Assembly (NCBI GenBank): GCA_027924645.1
Contig: BSBN01000763.1
Coordinates: 5,704,001 to 5,768,000 of the forward strand
Direction: 5' to 3'
Source: Cunninghamia lanceolata
Taxonomy: Eukaryota > Streptophyta > Pinopsida > Cupressales > Cupressaceae
DNA length: 64,000 nt
This document shows, piece after piece, positions 25,023-35,543 of the stretch; position 1 is the stretch's first letter; the number at the start of each line of letters is the position of its first letter. The notes beneath the pieces were generated by a model, which saw only the letters and a program-made list of their open reading frames with translations, was not told the DNA's origin and ran no database searches. The position numbers were made by a program, and so were the translations under genes.

Positions 25023-28000
25023 TCACATATACTGAAGAATGTCTGCAAAAGATGTCTTCAGTTGGATCAGTTCTGTAGCCCAACTTTGCTTCATTCTATC
25101 CAAAATTGAAATGTGACCACTCAACAAAAATGCAAATGCATCTGCCCTTTTTAGATCTTTCGGATCACTTGTCTGGGCTGTGATTTGAGCTTCTGCTATG
25201 GCCTCATGCATGGCCTCTAGCTTAGGGACAATTAACCCCCTGAGCTCACTCAACCTGCTTATTCTATTTTTCCTTTCCTTCTCCAATTTCTTGATTTCAC
25301 TCAAGACTGCAATAGTCTGACATTCTTGATTTATTATAGAGGAAGAAAGAGGATCAAAACTTTGAGACAAGCTTAGTAGTGTGTCCTCTTGCGCTTTTAT
25401 TTTCTTCTCAATGTCCACTGTTACCTTGGACCAGGAGATACAAAATTTGTATATTTCACCACCATCCTTAAGAGCATTTTCTAAGCTCTTTATCCCAATG
25501 TTCATGTTTCTCCTATCATTAATGATCAAACCCTGAACCTCGGAGAACCTTTTATCCAAAAACTCCTTCCGGACCTTTTCTTCAGCTGATTTTTCTAAAG
25601 ATTCAAAATGTGTATTAACACTGCTGACTAAGGTTTTGAGATTACCGGAAGAGGAGGCTGTCGGATCTATCTGGACCGATGGCATAATCTTCTCAAGCAC
25701 TCTGGAAGCAGCCTCTATCAACTCACAGTCTTCCATATGAGACTTTAGGAGCTTTTCATTTGCCTTAGCATTTGCAAATGAGGCTATCTTCATTGTCTGC
25801 ACCGGAGAGAGGGAATCAAAGTTGAATGGGCCTTGTAGTAGCTCCGGTTCATCGATCTCTATTGTTTCTTTGCTCAAAAATTGTTGAACAGTTTGTGCAG
25901 TGTCTCTTGCCGGAGACAGATGTTTCTTTTCTTCTGCAGTCTTGGAACTGTCCTTTGGGATTTTCTCTCCTTCCACATTCTTGCCACTATCAGTCATGGT
26001 CTTCTCTGATGGAGTCTTCTCTTTCTCTGCACCCTTGGTACTATCAACCTCTTTATCTTTCACCACTGCTTCCTTCTCCTGTAATTTCTCTTCTTCTTTG
26101 GATCCAGAGACTGTAGGGGAAACCGGAGGAGAGATGCTAGCCTGTTCATAGGCCACTTCTTCTGGAGCAGAGGGTTCCAAGTCCACAGCTGTTTCTGCAC
26201 GTAAGTCCTCTACAACAGGAAGATTGAACCTTTTGAAGGCCTTCCGTAGGATCTCTTCTGTCTCTTTGGCCACCTTGTCAGTCTCACCAAGCATGAGTTG
26301 ATTCATCCTGGCTTTACTTCTGAACTCATCTTTGCAGTCTTTGAATATTATGTTCATTGTCTTGGGATCAATTTGAGGATATAGCTGAATAGCTATCTGC
26401 TCCCGGATCTCAAGATCTTTTGCCTAAGCATTATTCTTTCTTAATTCTAATTCCTTTTCTAGGCTTTTAGGGATTTCAGAGATAATCTCAATAAAAGCTT
26501 TATTGTAGATGTTCAAGTACCTTATTATAGCTTCTTGCAGGATCTTTTGATCTGCCTCGTTGTAGTCATCATAAAATTTAGCCACCGGTTGAAGATTCCC
26601 ATCCACAGTGACTGATTTGACTACATATCTAGGGATAGAGTGGGCTTTTCAGCGAATTCTTCTGCCATTTCTTCCTTGTCTTGGCCTGTGGAGGGTTTCC
26701 CGGATCCTTTCTTCTTCTGCTTCTTTATTTCTTTTACTCCCTCATCTGACTCAGTTTCCTCTTCATCCTTTTGGCTTTCATAAGCCCTTGTGGCTTTTGT
26801 CTTAGATCTTTTACCGGATGCCTGGACTTCCGGTTTTGAACTTTTGGTTGTGGGAGGTGCAGATCTTTTTGATGATCTGGTCCGGGTGGAAGTTTCAACC
26901 GGAACACTTTCTTTACTTTTCTTTTCTACCTCTTTCTTTTCTTCCTCAGATTTTCTTCTCTTTTCCCAGCTGGCATCAAGTGCCTCTTTTGAGATGCCTA
27001 GGCCTTGAGCAATGTGCTCTACTTCTTTTCTCACCTTCCTCTTTATCTCAGGTTCCCTGAGTTCTACATGGATCTTTACACTTAGCTCCTCAAAGGTTCC
27101 AAACCTTTCTGCCTTTGGATCTTTGGGCTGACTTAGCATGTGTTGAACATGTAGCTCCACTATTTGTTCATCCACTTCATACCCCATGGGCATGATCCAG
27201 ACAGTCCTTGGCTCCACTGCCTCCATTAGGCACTGATCAGTGTCCACCATAAAGCACACTGAGTCTTTGTATTTTTCAACAAGAGACTGGGGAATTCTTT
27301 CTCTTGCTTGCATCATGCTTTGGAAGTTTTTGAAGTATCCCCATAGGGCTGTATTTCTTGCTTTGGCATCCCCAAGCCCATGTAGATAGTCTCTTATTTG
27401 GACTGCAACAGGTTTGTCATTCTGCCATGCCCATCCACTTGATCCGGGCAGCTCATTCATGAAGTAGAAGAATAGACATAATATAAGAGTACCATACTTA
27501 AAGGAATTCTTCTTGTCCTTCTTGATTTTCTGTATATTTTCCATTAATTGGCTTAAGAGCAGTTCGCAGAGATCATATTCTGCATTCTTCCTTAGCATTT
27601 CATAGGCAGTATATACTGCAGTTCCGGATACAAAATTCTCCCTGCTAGAGTGATAGATCTTGTATCCTATTATCATGGACGCATACTTGATATCCGGATC
27701 AGAAATATCTTCAATGGTCATTGCCCTCTTATCAAATTTTGATCCGGTGGCCTCAGTTACAATGTTATTTTTGACAGATTTGAGGATAGGTATCCCTCCG
27801 GAAGAGTATAGACCAGTTACTGCTCTAATTGTCTCTTTTGTGATCTTGGAGGGTCTATCCAGCCATAGGAAGTTGTCATGCATCCTACTCAGTACATACT
27901 GGACCCATTCATCTTCTTCAAAGCAGGGGAAATGAATGAATTGATCAAATTGTTTCTTCTGGATACCCTTATACTCTGGTTTAAGCTCAAAAGCATTGTC

Positions 28001-28213
28001 TATCAGTTGTTTGTGATAGAGATCTCTCAATTTGAATTCCCCAAATTCCTCAATGCTTGCATGTATGTAAACCCTAATGTCTTCTGTGTGTAAAACTCCG
28101 TGAGGAACACTGGAAAATGCTCCTAAGGGATCTACTTCCAATGACTTGTATGGATGTTTCTTAAATTCAGGTCGGGGCCTATCTGAGATTTTTACTATAT
28201 TTGGAGTAGTCAT
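25023..28213 (-). pseudogene. Element A ORF2: large uncharacterised retroelement protein
   Basis: The frame opens at ATG 28213 (product begins MTTPNIVK; the same start is used in element B) and ends at TGA 25023-25025, ~1,060 codons. It is broken twice: a one-base frameshift near 26618 and an in-frame TAG at 26424-26426 where B has AAG. Residues ~1-330 look globular. A Lys/Arg/Ser-rich low-complexity stretch follows (~430-530), then a mixed domain and a Glu/Lys-rich, coiled-coil C-terminal third. No enzyme motif was recognised. The layout parallels genes Y and W. It may be a structural or gag-like protein; I assign no function. Confidence 0.75.
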
Positions 28214-28867
28214 TTCTTCAAAAGATTTGTAGCAAGATATCGAAAGTGGAAAATACCTTTTGCGTCTTCGGTTGCACGGAGTAGCTGGATTGATTTCTGT
28301 ATGTAATGACTTCGGCAGGAGATCTTCGGTGTGCTTGATGAGTCTTGTTGCAGAGCTCCACTTTTCGCTTCTTCTTGAGTGCATAATGAGCAAATGATTT
28401 ATGAGAAATCCCTTATATCATTTCACAAACCCTAATATCTGTTTGCAATAAATGCTTCACCTATATTATTCCAGTTTGCCTTGTCCGGATAGCTTGGAGT
28501 ATCCTGGATTAGTCCTGATCTATGAACATCATGCGGATCTTTCAATCATGGATAAATCAAGATGACACATTACAAGAACATCCCAAACTTTCTGTCCAGT
28601 CCGCAGAGTAAAATAATGTACTTCCGGATCTCTCTGGACCCTTTTGTAGTCCTCTGTCATTCCGGAGCATCTCCCGGAACAGGTCTTTACTTGATCGATC
28701 ACAACTTCTTTATATCTTCATGCGGACCTCTGAAATCTTGTCTGGATCATCTCAGGACTGGTATCTTCAAACCCTTTACTCTGCATCTTGTGTCACATCT
28801 AGCACCATTTGATTGGCTGGGGGAACTGGATTTTCTTTGAGTCTCCCCCTGAGCCAGAGCTCACTTT
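28214..28867 (-). other. Element A spacer between ORF1 and ORF2
   Basis: Non-coding, ~650 bp. Positions ~28558-28800 closely match 46235-46480 in the copia-family LTR fragment within element Z (landmarks 'TCCGGAGCATCTCCC' and 'TTCATGCGGACCTCTG'). This is unexpected for an internal region. Confidence 0.7.
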
Positions 28868-30046
28868 TTAATTTCCAGAAGAAATATCAGCACCAGAGTC
28901 TGGTGCGGATCCAACCTCTACATTCTCTAAACTTTTCTTCACCCAAATCTTGTTCATCTGATTCCTAACTTCATCCACATTCATCTTTTGTTTACCCTTG
29001 TCTTGATTCTGATTGTATACCGGACCTCTTTTGTCCTGATTCTTGCTTCTGCAGACTTTTGCACTATGACCGGACCTATTACAGATTTGGCAAATAACAT
29101 TTCTTTGCATATTTGACTGATAACCTCTTGATCTGCATTGATTAGCCATATGACCTACTCTATTGCATGTAAAACATCTACCATTGAATGATTTGTTTAC
29201 TTGCATATTTCTGCATTCATGAGACTTGTGTCCATACCTTTTGCAGTTAAAGCACTGTCCGGAGAAGGATGGACTAGTTTGATTCATCCTTTTTCTGCAC
29301 TGATTAGCTTTGTGACCAAAGTGATTGCAGCTGTGGCAGTATCCATTGAAAGATGGATATCTTTGAGCATTGGGCTGTCTTACCGGAGGTCTTCTAGGCC
29401 TATTCCTTGGATTTTCTGATCCAAAATTCTTTTGACCGGATCTGGAGCTTTCTCCTTTCTCATATCCCAAACCATACTTGTCATCTGTCCTCTTTTGACT
29501 TCTAAGAAGTACTTCAAGTTGGGCATAACTTATCTTGAATTTTTCTTTATATTCATTTGCTGTTTGAAGATCTCTTTTGAGAGAGACAATTTGATCCTCA
29601 AGTTTTTCTTCATTATCTTTGGCATCTTCAAGATTAGATTCAAGATGTCTGATAATCCTGTCCATCTGGTGGCATTCTTCTGATTTTTCTTTAAGAGATT
29701 GTCTTAGATTGTCTTCAGCTTTTCTTTTTTCTTCAATCTCTTGAGTAAACTTTATAGTTCCTGATTCCATTTCATGTCTTAACATAATGACTTCTTTTGA
29801 TAACTTTTCACATAACTTGGTTTTCTCAGTCAATTCTTCATCTGTATTGCTTTCTTCACTTTGTCTTGCCAATTGTTGGAGCAGCTCCTTTCTCTTTTTC
29901 ATAGAGAGACTTAATTTGTCCTTTAATTCTCTCATGAATTCATCAGCCTGTTTGAGTCTTTCCTTTAATTCATTGACTTCAGAATTTGACTGTTCAAGAT
30001 CCTCAAGGGCAGTCTTGAGTTGCTCCCTTAAACCATATGCATCCAT
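28868..30046 (-). CDS. Element A ORF1: coiled-coil protein with four CCHC zinc knuckles (gag-like)
   Basis: Intact 392-residue ORF. Residues ~1-190 are Glu/Lys/Leu-rich heptads predicted to form a long coiled coil. Next comes a basic Arg/Pro/Asn segment, then four CX2CX4HX4C knuckles (CHSCNHFGHKANQC, CFNCKRYGHKSHEC, CFTCNRVGHMANQC, CQICNRSGHSAKVC; about residues 233-335), as in nucleic-acid-binding nucleocapsid proteins. It ends with PDSGAD, which resembles a retropepsin active site but has no protease fold around it; element B has Glu there. The position right after the primer site fits gag. It probably binds element RNA, but a normal capsid domain is not evident. ATG at 30046 was chosen because B starts at the equivalent Met. 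Confidence 0.85.
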   Translation of the reverse strand: MDAYGLREQLKTALEDLEQSNSEVNELKERLKQADEFMRELKDKLSLSMKKRKELLQQLARQSEESNTDEELTEKTKLCEKLSKEVIMLRHEMESGTIKFTQEIEEKRKAEDNLRQSLKEKSEECHQMDRIIRHLESNLEDAKDNEEKLEDQIVSLKRDLQTANEYKEKFKISYAQLEVLLRSQKRTDDKYGLGYEKGESSRSGQKNFGSENPRNRPRRPPVRQPNAQRYPSFNGYCHSCNHFGHKANQCRKRMNQTSPSFSGQCFNCKRYGHKSHECRNMQVNKSFNGRCFTCNRVGHMANQCRSRGYQSNMQRNVICQICNRSGHSAKVCRSKNQDKRGPVYNQNQDKGKQKMNVDEVRNQMNKIWVKKSLENVEVGSAPDSGADISSGN

Positions 30047-30097
30047 TTGAACTCCCAGATCTTCCTCAAGCTGTTAGGCTCTATTAGGAGGAACCTC

Positions 30098-30110
30098 GCT
30101 CTGATACCAA
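30098..30110 (-). other. Element A primer-binding site (tRNA-iMet)
   Basis: Minus strand TTGGTATCAGAGC, one base after the LTR end. Exact match to the common plant initiator-Met primer site. Confidence 0.92.
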
Positions 30111-30111
30111 T

Positions 30112-31201
30112 TGTTGATAACTGAGAGGGGGGGGGTGAATCAGTTATCCTAATTATTTCCTTTTTTGAACTTTCTTATTAATCAATGCAACATTGAATCA
30201 AACAAACAAACATTACCATGAAATGAAAAACACATGACACAGTTTTTGACGTGGAAACCCTGTTAAGGGAGAAAACCACGGGGTGATTAACCCAAAGATT
30301 ATTCTCTGTTAGAAGAATAAGGAATTACAAAATGGCACTTGCCAATTAGGGCTCACTGCCCGAGCACACTGCTCACAAAGAGGCCCACTGCCTACAAGGA
30401 GACACACTGTCTACAAAGTGATAAGAATCACAGTCTTGAACTGATTGGAAGCATCTATATATGCTGGAGTTTAGTTCCGGTTAGGCTTAGTACACTGATC
30501 TGCTGCACTTCATCTTTCCTCTGTTCTTTATTCTGCTATCCTTTCACATACTGGATCTTTCTTACTACTTCTGCTTTGTTCTGCACTTATTCACATACAC
30601 CATACCACAATTACACCCTTCACAACTAAATCCATCCTCTATATATATCCGCATAGGTAATTTCATCACCTTTCTAGTTGGCATCCGGAACAGTCTAGTT
30701 TCTTACAAACTCTGTTCTGTCGGCTGAATCCTTGCTCACCAAGCAATGCGGATCAAGCATATACTTGTAGATATCATTAATCATGTCGTCCAAACATTAT
30801 TCATGCCTTCACAACCTTTACCATCAACAGTAACACATCCAGAAAATAGTCTGATACTCTATCAGTCAGTTCTTCCTCTGTTCTCACTGTCTCTCAGGAA
30901 TCTGGTACTCAACTATTCATATCTTTTTCTTTGTTCATCACCGGAGGCTAAATCCTTGGAATATACTACTCAAGGTAGTCCTCTTGACTTCCCCAAATCC
31001 ACACTGCACCAAGACACTTTCTCTGAGAGATCCGGACCAATCTGTCGGACCTTGCCACATGCTCTGTTCTTGTTCACCGGACCACAACAATCTTCATTCT
31101 TACTTCCGGTAGAGACACACCATAACTTGTGGATATGTGGGATGACCTTTGTTGCCATCAATGACAACAACCATGAATCCATATAGTGTCTCTTGCCAAC
31201 A
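30112..31201 (-). repeat. Element A 5' LTR (1,090 bp)
   Basis: Near-identical to 23708-24795. It carries a run of 9 G at ~30124 versus 7 in the partner. TATATATA is at ~30640-30647 on the minus strand. The 19-bp repeat cluster lies at ~30350-30418. Confidence 0.95.
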
Positions 31202-31715
31202 CTATCTGTGACAAGATCCAAGATATCCATCCAAGACCTCAACAACAAACATTCGTTCAACCATAATGAGACCCATTCGTCCTCTTATTGTTAGAAGAAA
31301 CTAGATAATGCCAAATACAACAAGAACTCTTGCAACACTTACAAAGACAAGAGGACATCAATGGGAACAATCACTTACCCACATAGAGGTGGAATCTAAA
31401 AAACCTAAACAAAAGAAGAGAAACTAGTGACCCTTCGGGTCATAGGGTCATCTCAACTACAACAACAATCGAACAAAACATACAACATAGTACACAACGA
31501 CAAAGGCCTCAGTACTTGCCGACCCCTCTCCGCAAAGTCCAACTCTCCAATGAGCTAGACCCCCGCCATGTCTCACCTCCTCTCGACTGGCTAATTCCAC
31601 ATGTGTGAGAGTGACGTGGCAGATCACCCCATGGAAAGGAGGGAAAGGGTCTGTGTGCATGCCAAAATCTGACCTGACAGCCCTAGGCAACTGGAGTCAC
31701 AATTTTGAGCATACA
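31202..31715 (+). repeat. Element G 3' LTR, second part
   Basis: Begins with A's second target duplication (CTATC, 31202-31206), then matches the left LTR from ~12840 to 13350 and ends CATACA. GAAAC (31716-31720) follows as G's target duplication. Confidence 0.9.
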
Positions 31716-31720
31716 GAAAC

Positions 31721-32792
31721 ATTAGAAAACATAGAAAATCTATAGAAAAAAGAGTTTTCCTTTATTGCATTTTTCCAAAAAATGACTTCTCCACCTTATT
31801 TTCAAACTCCTTTTGGCATATTTACATGATTTTCATCAAAACTCCACTAATTCTAATGACTTTTCACCTTCTTGACCTTTCAACTTCCCTAAAACACACT
31901 AAAAATGCCACTTTTGTAGCTTTTTAACATGTTTTTTCCTACATAAACTGACCCCATGAAACTTATTACATTGAAAATGGTCTAAATAGACCTTATTACA
32001 CCAAAATTGGACTTAACAACACAAAACTCAATATTGGACCCCTATTTACAATATATACCTAGGTGACTACACCACCCACATCTAGGGGCGGCAATTTCAC
32101 CGCCCATACAAAGAATCTTACGTCCCATCCTGAGTGTGGAAGTAGTGAAAATTGCCACCAGTACACAAATATTTTACCATCTATTAGATGTTTGAGTGGG
32201 CATTTTGCCACTTACACATGAATAATGGTCCTATCTCAAAAGTGTAGGGGCGGCGATTTTTTCTGCTCATACACAAGTATCATTATTTTCTTCCCATACA
32301 CATGGGTGGTGATTTTCACCACCGATGCATATGTTATGTTTTATCAAGCAATGCATGGGTGGTGAAAATCACCACCCATGTCTTTGTTTTTGTATTTACC
32401 CTAAGTGTGAGGGTGGCAAATTTTGCCGCCCCTACACAAAGATTGTAATATAAAGCTTTACCCTCTACAAAAGAAAAATCCCATATGCTTAAGCGGGCAT
32501 ATTTGCCGCTCAAGCACTTTGCAATTATTAAGTTCTTCCCAATATGCAGGAGTGTGCATTTCTACCACCCTGACACAAAATACAATTCCTCCTACATGCA
32601 GAGCTAGGCATTTTTGCTGCTCGTACACTTTCTTCCCAAAATTCTCTTAGTCTAGAAAATTTTCACATCTATTAACTTTAGCCTGCTTCAACCTAGTTGC
32701 TCACTTTTATTGCTCTCTAGCCTCACTGAGCTCATGCTGCTAATCATGATTTTCAATACTGCAGTTTCCTTAATTGCCAATTTTCCCTAACA
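31721..32792 (-). repeat. Element X 5' LTR, U3-side part (split by element G)
   Basis: Continues X's LTR after G. The outer end is placed at ...CCTAACA (32792) because the minus strand then starts TGTTAGGGAAAATTGG, a typical LTR start, giving an LTR of ~2.0 kb. The next bases (CTACA) would be the target duplication. It contains the hairpin array at 32081-32630. The alternative is that part of this belongs to the leader of gene Y. The partner LTR is outside the window. Confidence 0.5.
32081..32630. repeat. Tandem array of ~10 hairpin-forming ~54-bp units
   Basis: Palindrome centres fall near 32095, 32148, 32204, 32257, 32313, 32367, 32421, 32499, 32559 and 32611 (spacings 52-60, once 78). Each has a GGGYGGY...RCCRCCC-like palindrome around an AT loop. 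Clear stems: GGGCGG/CCGCCC (32086-32105), AGTGG/CCACT (32195-32212), GGTGGTG/CACCACC (32305-32323), CATGGGTGGTG/CACCACCCATG (32354-32380), GGGTGGCAAA/TTTGCCGCCC with one G-T pair (32411-32431), and a 10-pair stem with one mismatch (32486-32516). Units 2, 4, 9 and 10 are degenerate. Confidence 0.88.
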
Positions 32793-32802
32793 CTACAAAA
32801 TC

Positions 32803-33207
32803 ATGCCTTTTATTGTTACAGTCGCTTCTACAAGACTGTCAAGTTCTTTTTCTCAACCAAGGGAGTTCATCTTTCAAATGACCGATCCCTCTGCAAAGAA
32901 AGCCAAAGCCATGAAGAACAAATACCAGGGTGTGTTCCCTGTAACATTAGTCACATCCAAAGTGGATGAGAAATGGGATACAAAAATTGGTCATGTGGAT
33001 ATGGCCGAGTTTGTAGAAAGCACAAAGCAACAGAATCCAAGTCACTACATGAAGAGGATTGTGGAGAGCAATATCCATTTGGTTGTGTCTTTTCCTATAG
33101 TAGCCCACAACACTAAATTTGTTCTTCAAGTAGCTCATTTCTATAATAGAGATTATAGAACAATGGTTGATGCACAAGGCAATTTGATAATAAGGTTAGA
33201 TGTAGAG
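32803..33207 (+). pseudogene. Gene Y (retroelement ORF), 5' part
   Basis: The open frame starts at ATG 32803 (or the second ATG at 32881, which begins MTDPSAKKAKA). It runs to the left border of element B and continues in the same frame from 40767 once B plus one TAGAG/CAGAG duplication is removed. The N-terminal region resembles gene W around 'QGNLIIRLDVEF' (W: 'QGEPIIHL'). No enzyme motif. See the 3' part. Confidence 0.72.
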
Positions 33208-34306
33208 TATTGGCAAGACACACTGTGTGGCTTTATTATTGTTGTCATTGATGGCAACAAAGTCTATCCCACACATCTGTAGCACATAGTATGCCTATAC
33301 CAAAAGACAGATTGAAGAGTGTTTTGGTCTGGTGAACAAGAACAGAGCATGCAACAAGGTCTGACAATCAAGTCCGGATCTCTTAGATGGTGTAACTCAG
33401 AAAGTTACGGACTTGGACAAGTCAAGAGGAGTACCATGACAGCTACATTCCAGAGATTGAACCTCTGGTGATGAAAGACTGAAAAGATATGAGCACCTAA
33501 GTGTTGGGTTCCTAACAGGCAGAGTAGACTGAGGAAGAACTGACTGACAAAGCATCAGACTTTAATCCGGATGAGAAATTGATGATGGTCAAGCTATTTA
33601 AGAGATCATACATGGTTGGCCGACATGAATGATGACTTCTATGTCTATGTCCTTGATATGCATCACATATTAAGCATGGATTCAGTCAACAGATCAGTGT
33701 CTTGGAAATATCTTTAGTATTCCAGTTGCCGACTGGGAAGATGTTGAAATCTTTGATGCGGATATATATACCAAATGGATTTTGGTATGAAGTGTTTAGT
33801 TGTGTGTAAGTGTGCAAGGAAAGGTAGAGAGAAGTGTGGAAGTAGCAATACAAGTCCGGTATGTGACAAAACAACAGCATTAGAGTAGAGGAAGAATGAA
33901 GTGCATTAGATCAGTATATTGGCCTAACCAGAACTGAACCCCAGCATATGTGGATGCCTGTCATTAGTTCAAACACCTGGTTACTTTCTATATACCTTGT
34001 AGATAGTGAGTCTCTTGTAGGCAGTGTGCCTCTTGTGAGCAGTGTGCTCAGGCAGTGGGCCCTATTTGGCAAGTGCCATTTTGTACTTCTATTTCTTTTA
34101 ATAGAGAATACAATCTTGGGTTAGTCACCCCATGGTTTTTCCCTTAAAAATCCTTGTGTTATGTGTGTAAATTTTATTTTTGCTCTCATGATTATGTATG
34201 CTCTTATGTTTTGATACTGCATTAATATTAAAGAAGAAAAGAAAGTTAAGATATTTAAGATAACTGATTCACCCCCCCATCTCAGTTATCTGCCTTGTTT
34301 CCAGCA
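33208..34306 (+). repeat. Element B 5' LTR
   Basis: Direct repeat of 39649-40761. It ends TTTCCAGCA just before the primer site. It contains the ~19-bp repeat cluster (34005-34068) shared with A. Small ORFs that run through it are chance. Confidence 0.92.
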
Positions 34307-34307
34307 A

Positions 34308-34320
34308 TTGGTATCAGAGC
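34308..34320 (+). other. Element B primer-binding site (tRNA-iMet)
   Basis: TTGGTATCAGAGC, exact, one base after the LTR. Confidence 0.92.
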
Positions 34321-34367
34321 TAAGTTCCTTTAAATAGAGCCTAACAGCTTTAGGAAGATCTATAGAT

Positions 34368-35543
34368 ATGTATGGTATGAAGGAACAACTTCAGTCTGCC
34401 CTAGATGATCTTGAGCAATCTCACTCTGAAGTCAATAACTTGAGAGAAAGACTCAAACAAGCTGATGATTTCAGAAATGAGCTAAAAGAAAAACTAAGTA
34501 TCTCTGTGAAAAAGAGAAAGGAACTACTTCAACAATTAGCAAGTCAAAGTGAAGTCAATGATACTAATGAAGATCTAAATGAGAAAAACAAGCTATGTGA
34601 GAAGCTATCAAAAGAGGTCATTATGGTAAGACATGAAATGGAATTAGGGGTTATGAGATTCACCCAAGAAATTGAAGAGAAAAGAAAAATTGAAGATAAT
34701 CTAAAACAATCTCTCAAGGAGAAGTCATAAAACTGCCACAAAATGGATAAAATAATCAGGCATTTGGAATCTGATCTTGAAGAAGCTAGAGATAATGAAG
34801 AACAACTTGAGAATCAGATAGACACTCTTAAAAGAGATCTTCAAACAACAAATGAATACAAAGAGAAATTCAAAATAAGCTTTGCTCAACTTGAAGTTCT
34901 CCTTGAAAGCCAAAAGAGGGTAGATGACAAGCATGGCTTGGGATATGAGAAAGGTGAAAGCTCCAGATCCGGTCAGAAGAACTCTGGATCAAGAAATCCA
35001 AGGAATAGGCCTAGAAGACCTCTGGTAAGGCAACCAAATGCTCAAAGATATCCATCCTTCAATGGATACTGCTACAATTGCAATAATTTCGGTTATAAAG
35101 AAACTTAGTGTAGAAGAAAAATGAATCAGGCTAATTCATCCTTCTCTGGATAGTTTTTCAACTGCAAAAGCTATGGTCACAAATCTCATGAATGCAGAAA
35201 TATGCAAATAAACAATTCATTCAATGGTAGATGCTTTGCATGCAATAGAATGGGACACATGGCTAATCAATGTAGATCTAGAGGATATCAGTCACATATG
35301 CAAAGAAATGTTGTTTGCTACAATTGCAATAGATCCAGTCATATTGCCAAATTCTGTAGAAGTAAGAATCGGGATAAAAAGGGTTCGGTGTATCATAATC
35401 AAAATCAAGACAAAGGAAAAGGAAAAGTGAATGCAGATGAAGTTCAAAGGGAGATGAACAAGATTTGGGTGAAGAGAAGTACAAAAAATGTTGGGGATGG
35501 ATCCGCACCAGAATCTGGTGCTGATATTCCTTCCAAAAACTAA
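34368..35543 (+). pseudogene. Element B ORF1: coiled coil and zinc knuckles, broken
   Basis: Same frame throughout as A's ORF1 and clearly homologous, with premature stops TAA at 34728, TAG at 35106 and TAG at 35151. The last two stand where A has CAG. Knuckle 1 has Tyr for the zinc-binding His and has lost its final Cys to the TAG. Knuckle 2 has lost its first Cys. Knuckles 3 and 4 remain (CFACNRMGHMANQC and CYNCNRSSHIAKFC). The C-terminus has ESGAD where A has DSGAD. It cannot make a full protein. Confidence 0.88.

Larger units (their letters stand above)
23708..31201 (-). mobile_element. Element A: young copia-like, pol-less, two-ORF LTR retrotransposon
   Basis: Bounded by LTRs 23708-24795 and 30112-31201 and by perfect 5-bp target duplications CTATC (23703-23707 and 31202-31206). 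On the minus strand the order is LTR, iMet primer site, ORF1 (coiled coil plus four zinc knuckles), spacer, ORF2 (~1,060 codons), polypurine tract, LTR. By hand count the LTRs differ at ~22 of 1,088 positions (~2%), the lowest divergence here. There is no RT, integrase, RNase H or clear protease. The primer site and 5-bp duplication suggest Ty1/copia, but without pol the superfamily is an inference. Confidence 0.92.
10930..31715 (+). mobile_element. Element G: Ty3/gypsy (Tat/Ogre-like) retrotransposon, internally deleted, with nested element A
   Basis: The LTRs begin TGTAAGC (10930 and 21828) and end TTTTGAGCATACA (13350 and 31715). The flanks GGAAC (10925-10929) and GAAAC (31716-31720) are a target duplication with one transition. 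Contents: primer site, gag, a protease-like region, a gap where RT, RNase H and the integrase core should be, an integrase C-terminal fragment, a long 3' spacer carrying an antisense PMD gene, and a polypurine tract. Element A (23708-31201) sits in the right LTR. Without A the element is ~13.3 kb. The antisense extra ORF and gag/protease type suggest the Tat/Ogre group. Confidence 0.9.

Noticed and set aside
25826..26151. Plus-strand ORFs opposite A's ORF2
   Set aside because: They mirror the real minus-strand coding frame and are not shared with B.
32086..32620. CRISPR array or rho-independent terminators
   Set aside because: The repeats are palindromes with diverged stems in a plant retroelement; there are no identical repeats with unique spacers and no cas genes.
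34261..34330. tRNA or riboswitch near the 'cagttatctgcc...ttggtatcagagc' block
   Set aside because: It is simply the LTR end plus primer-binding site of element B.
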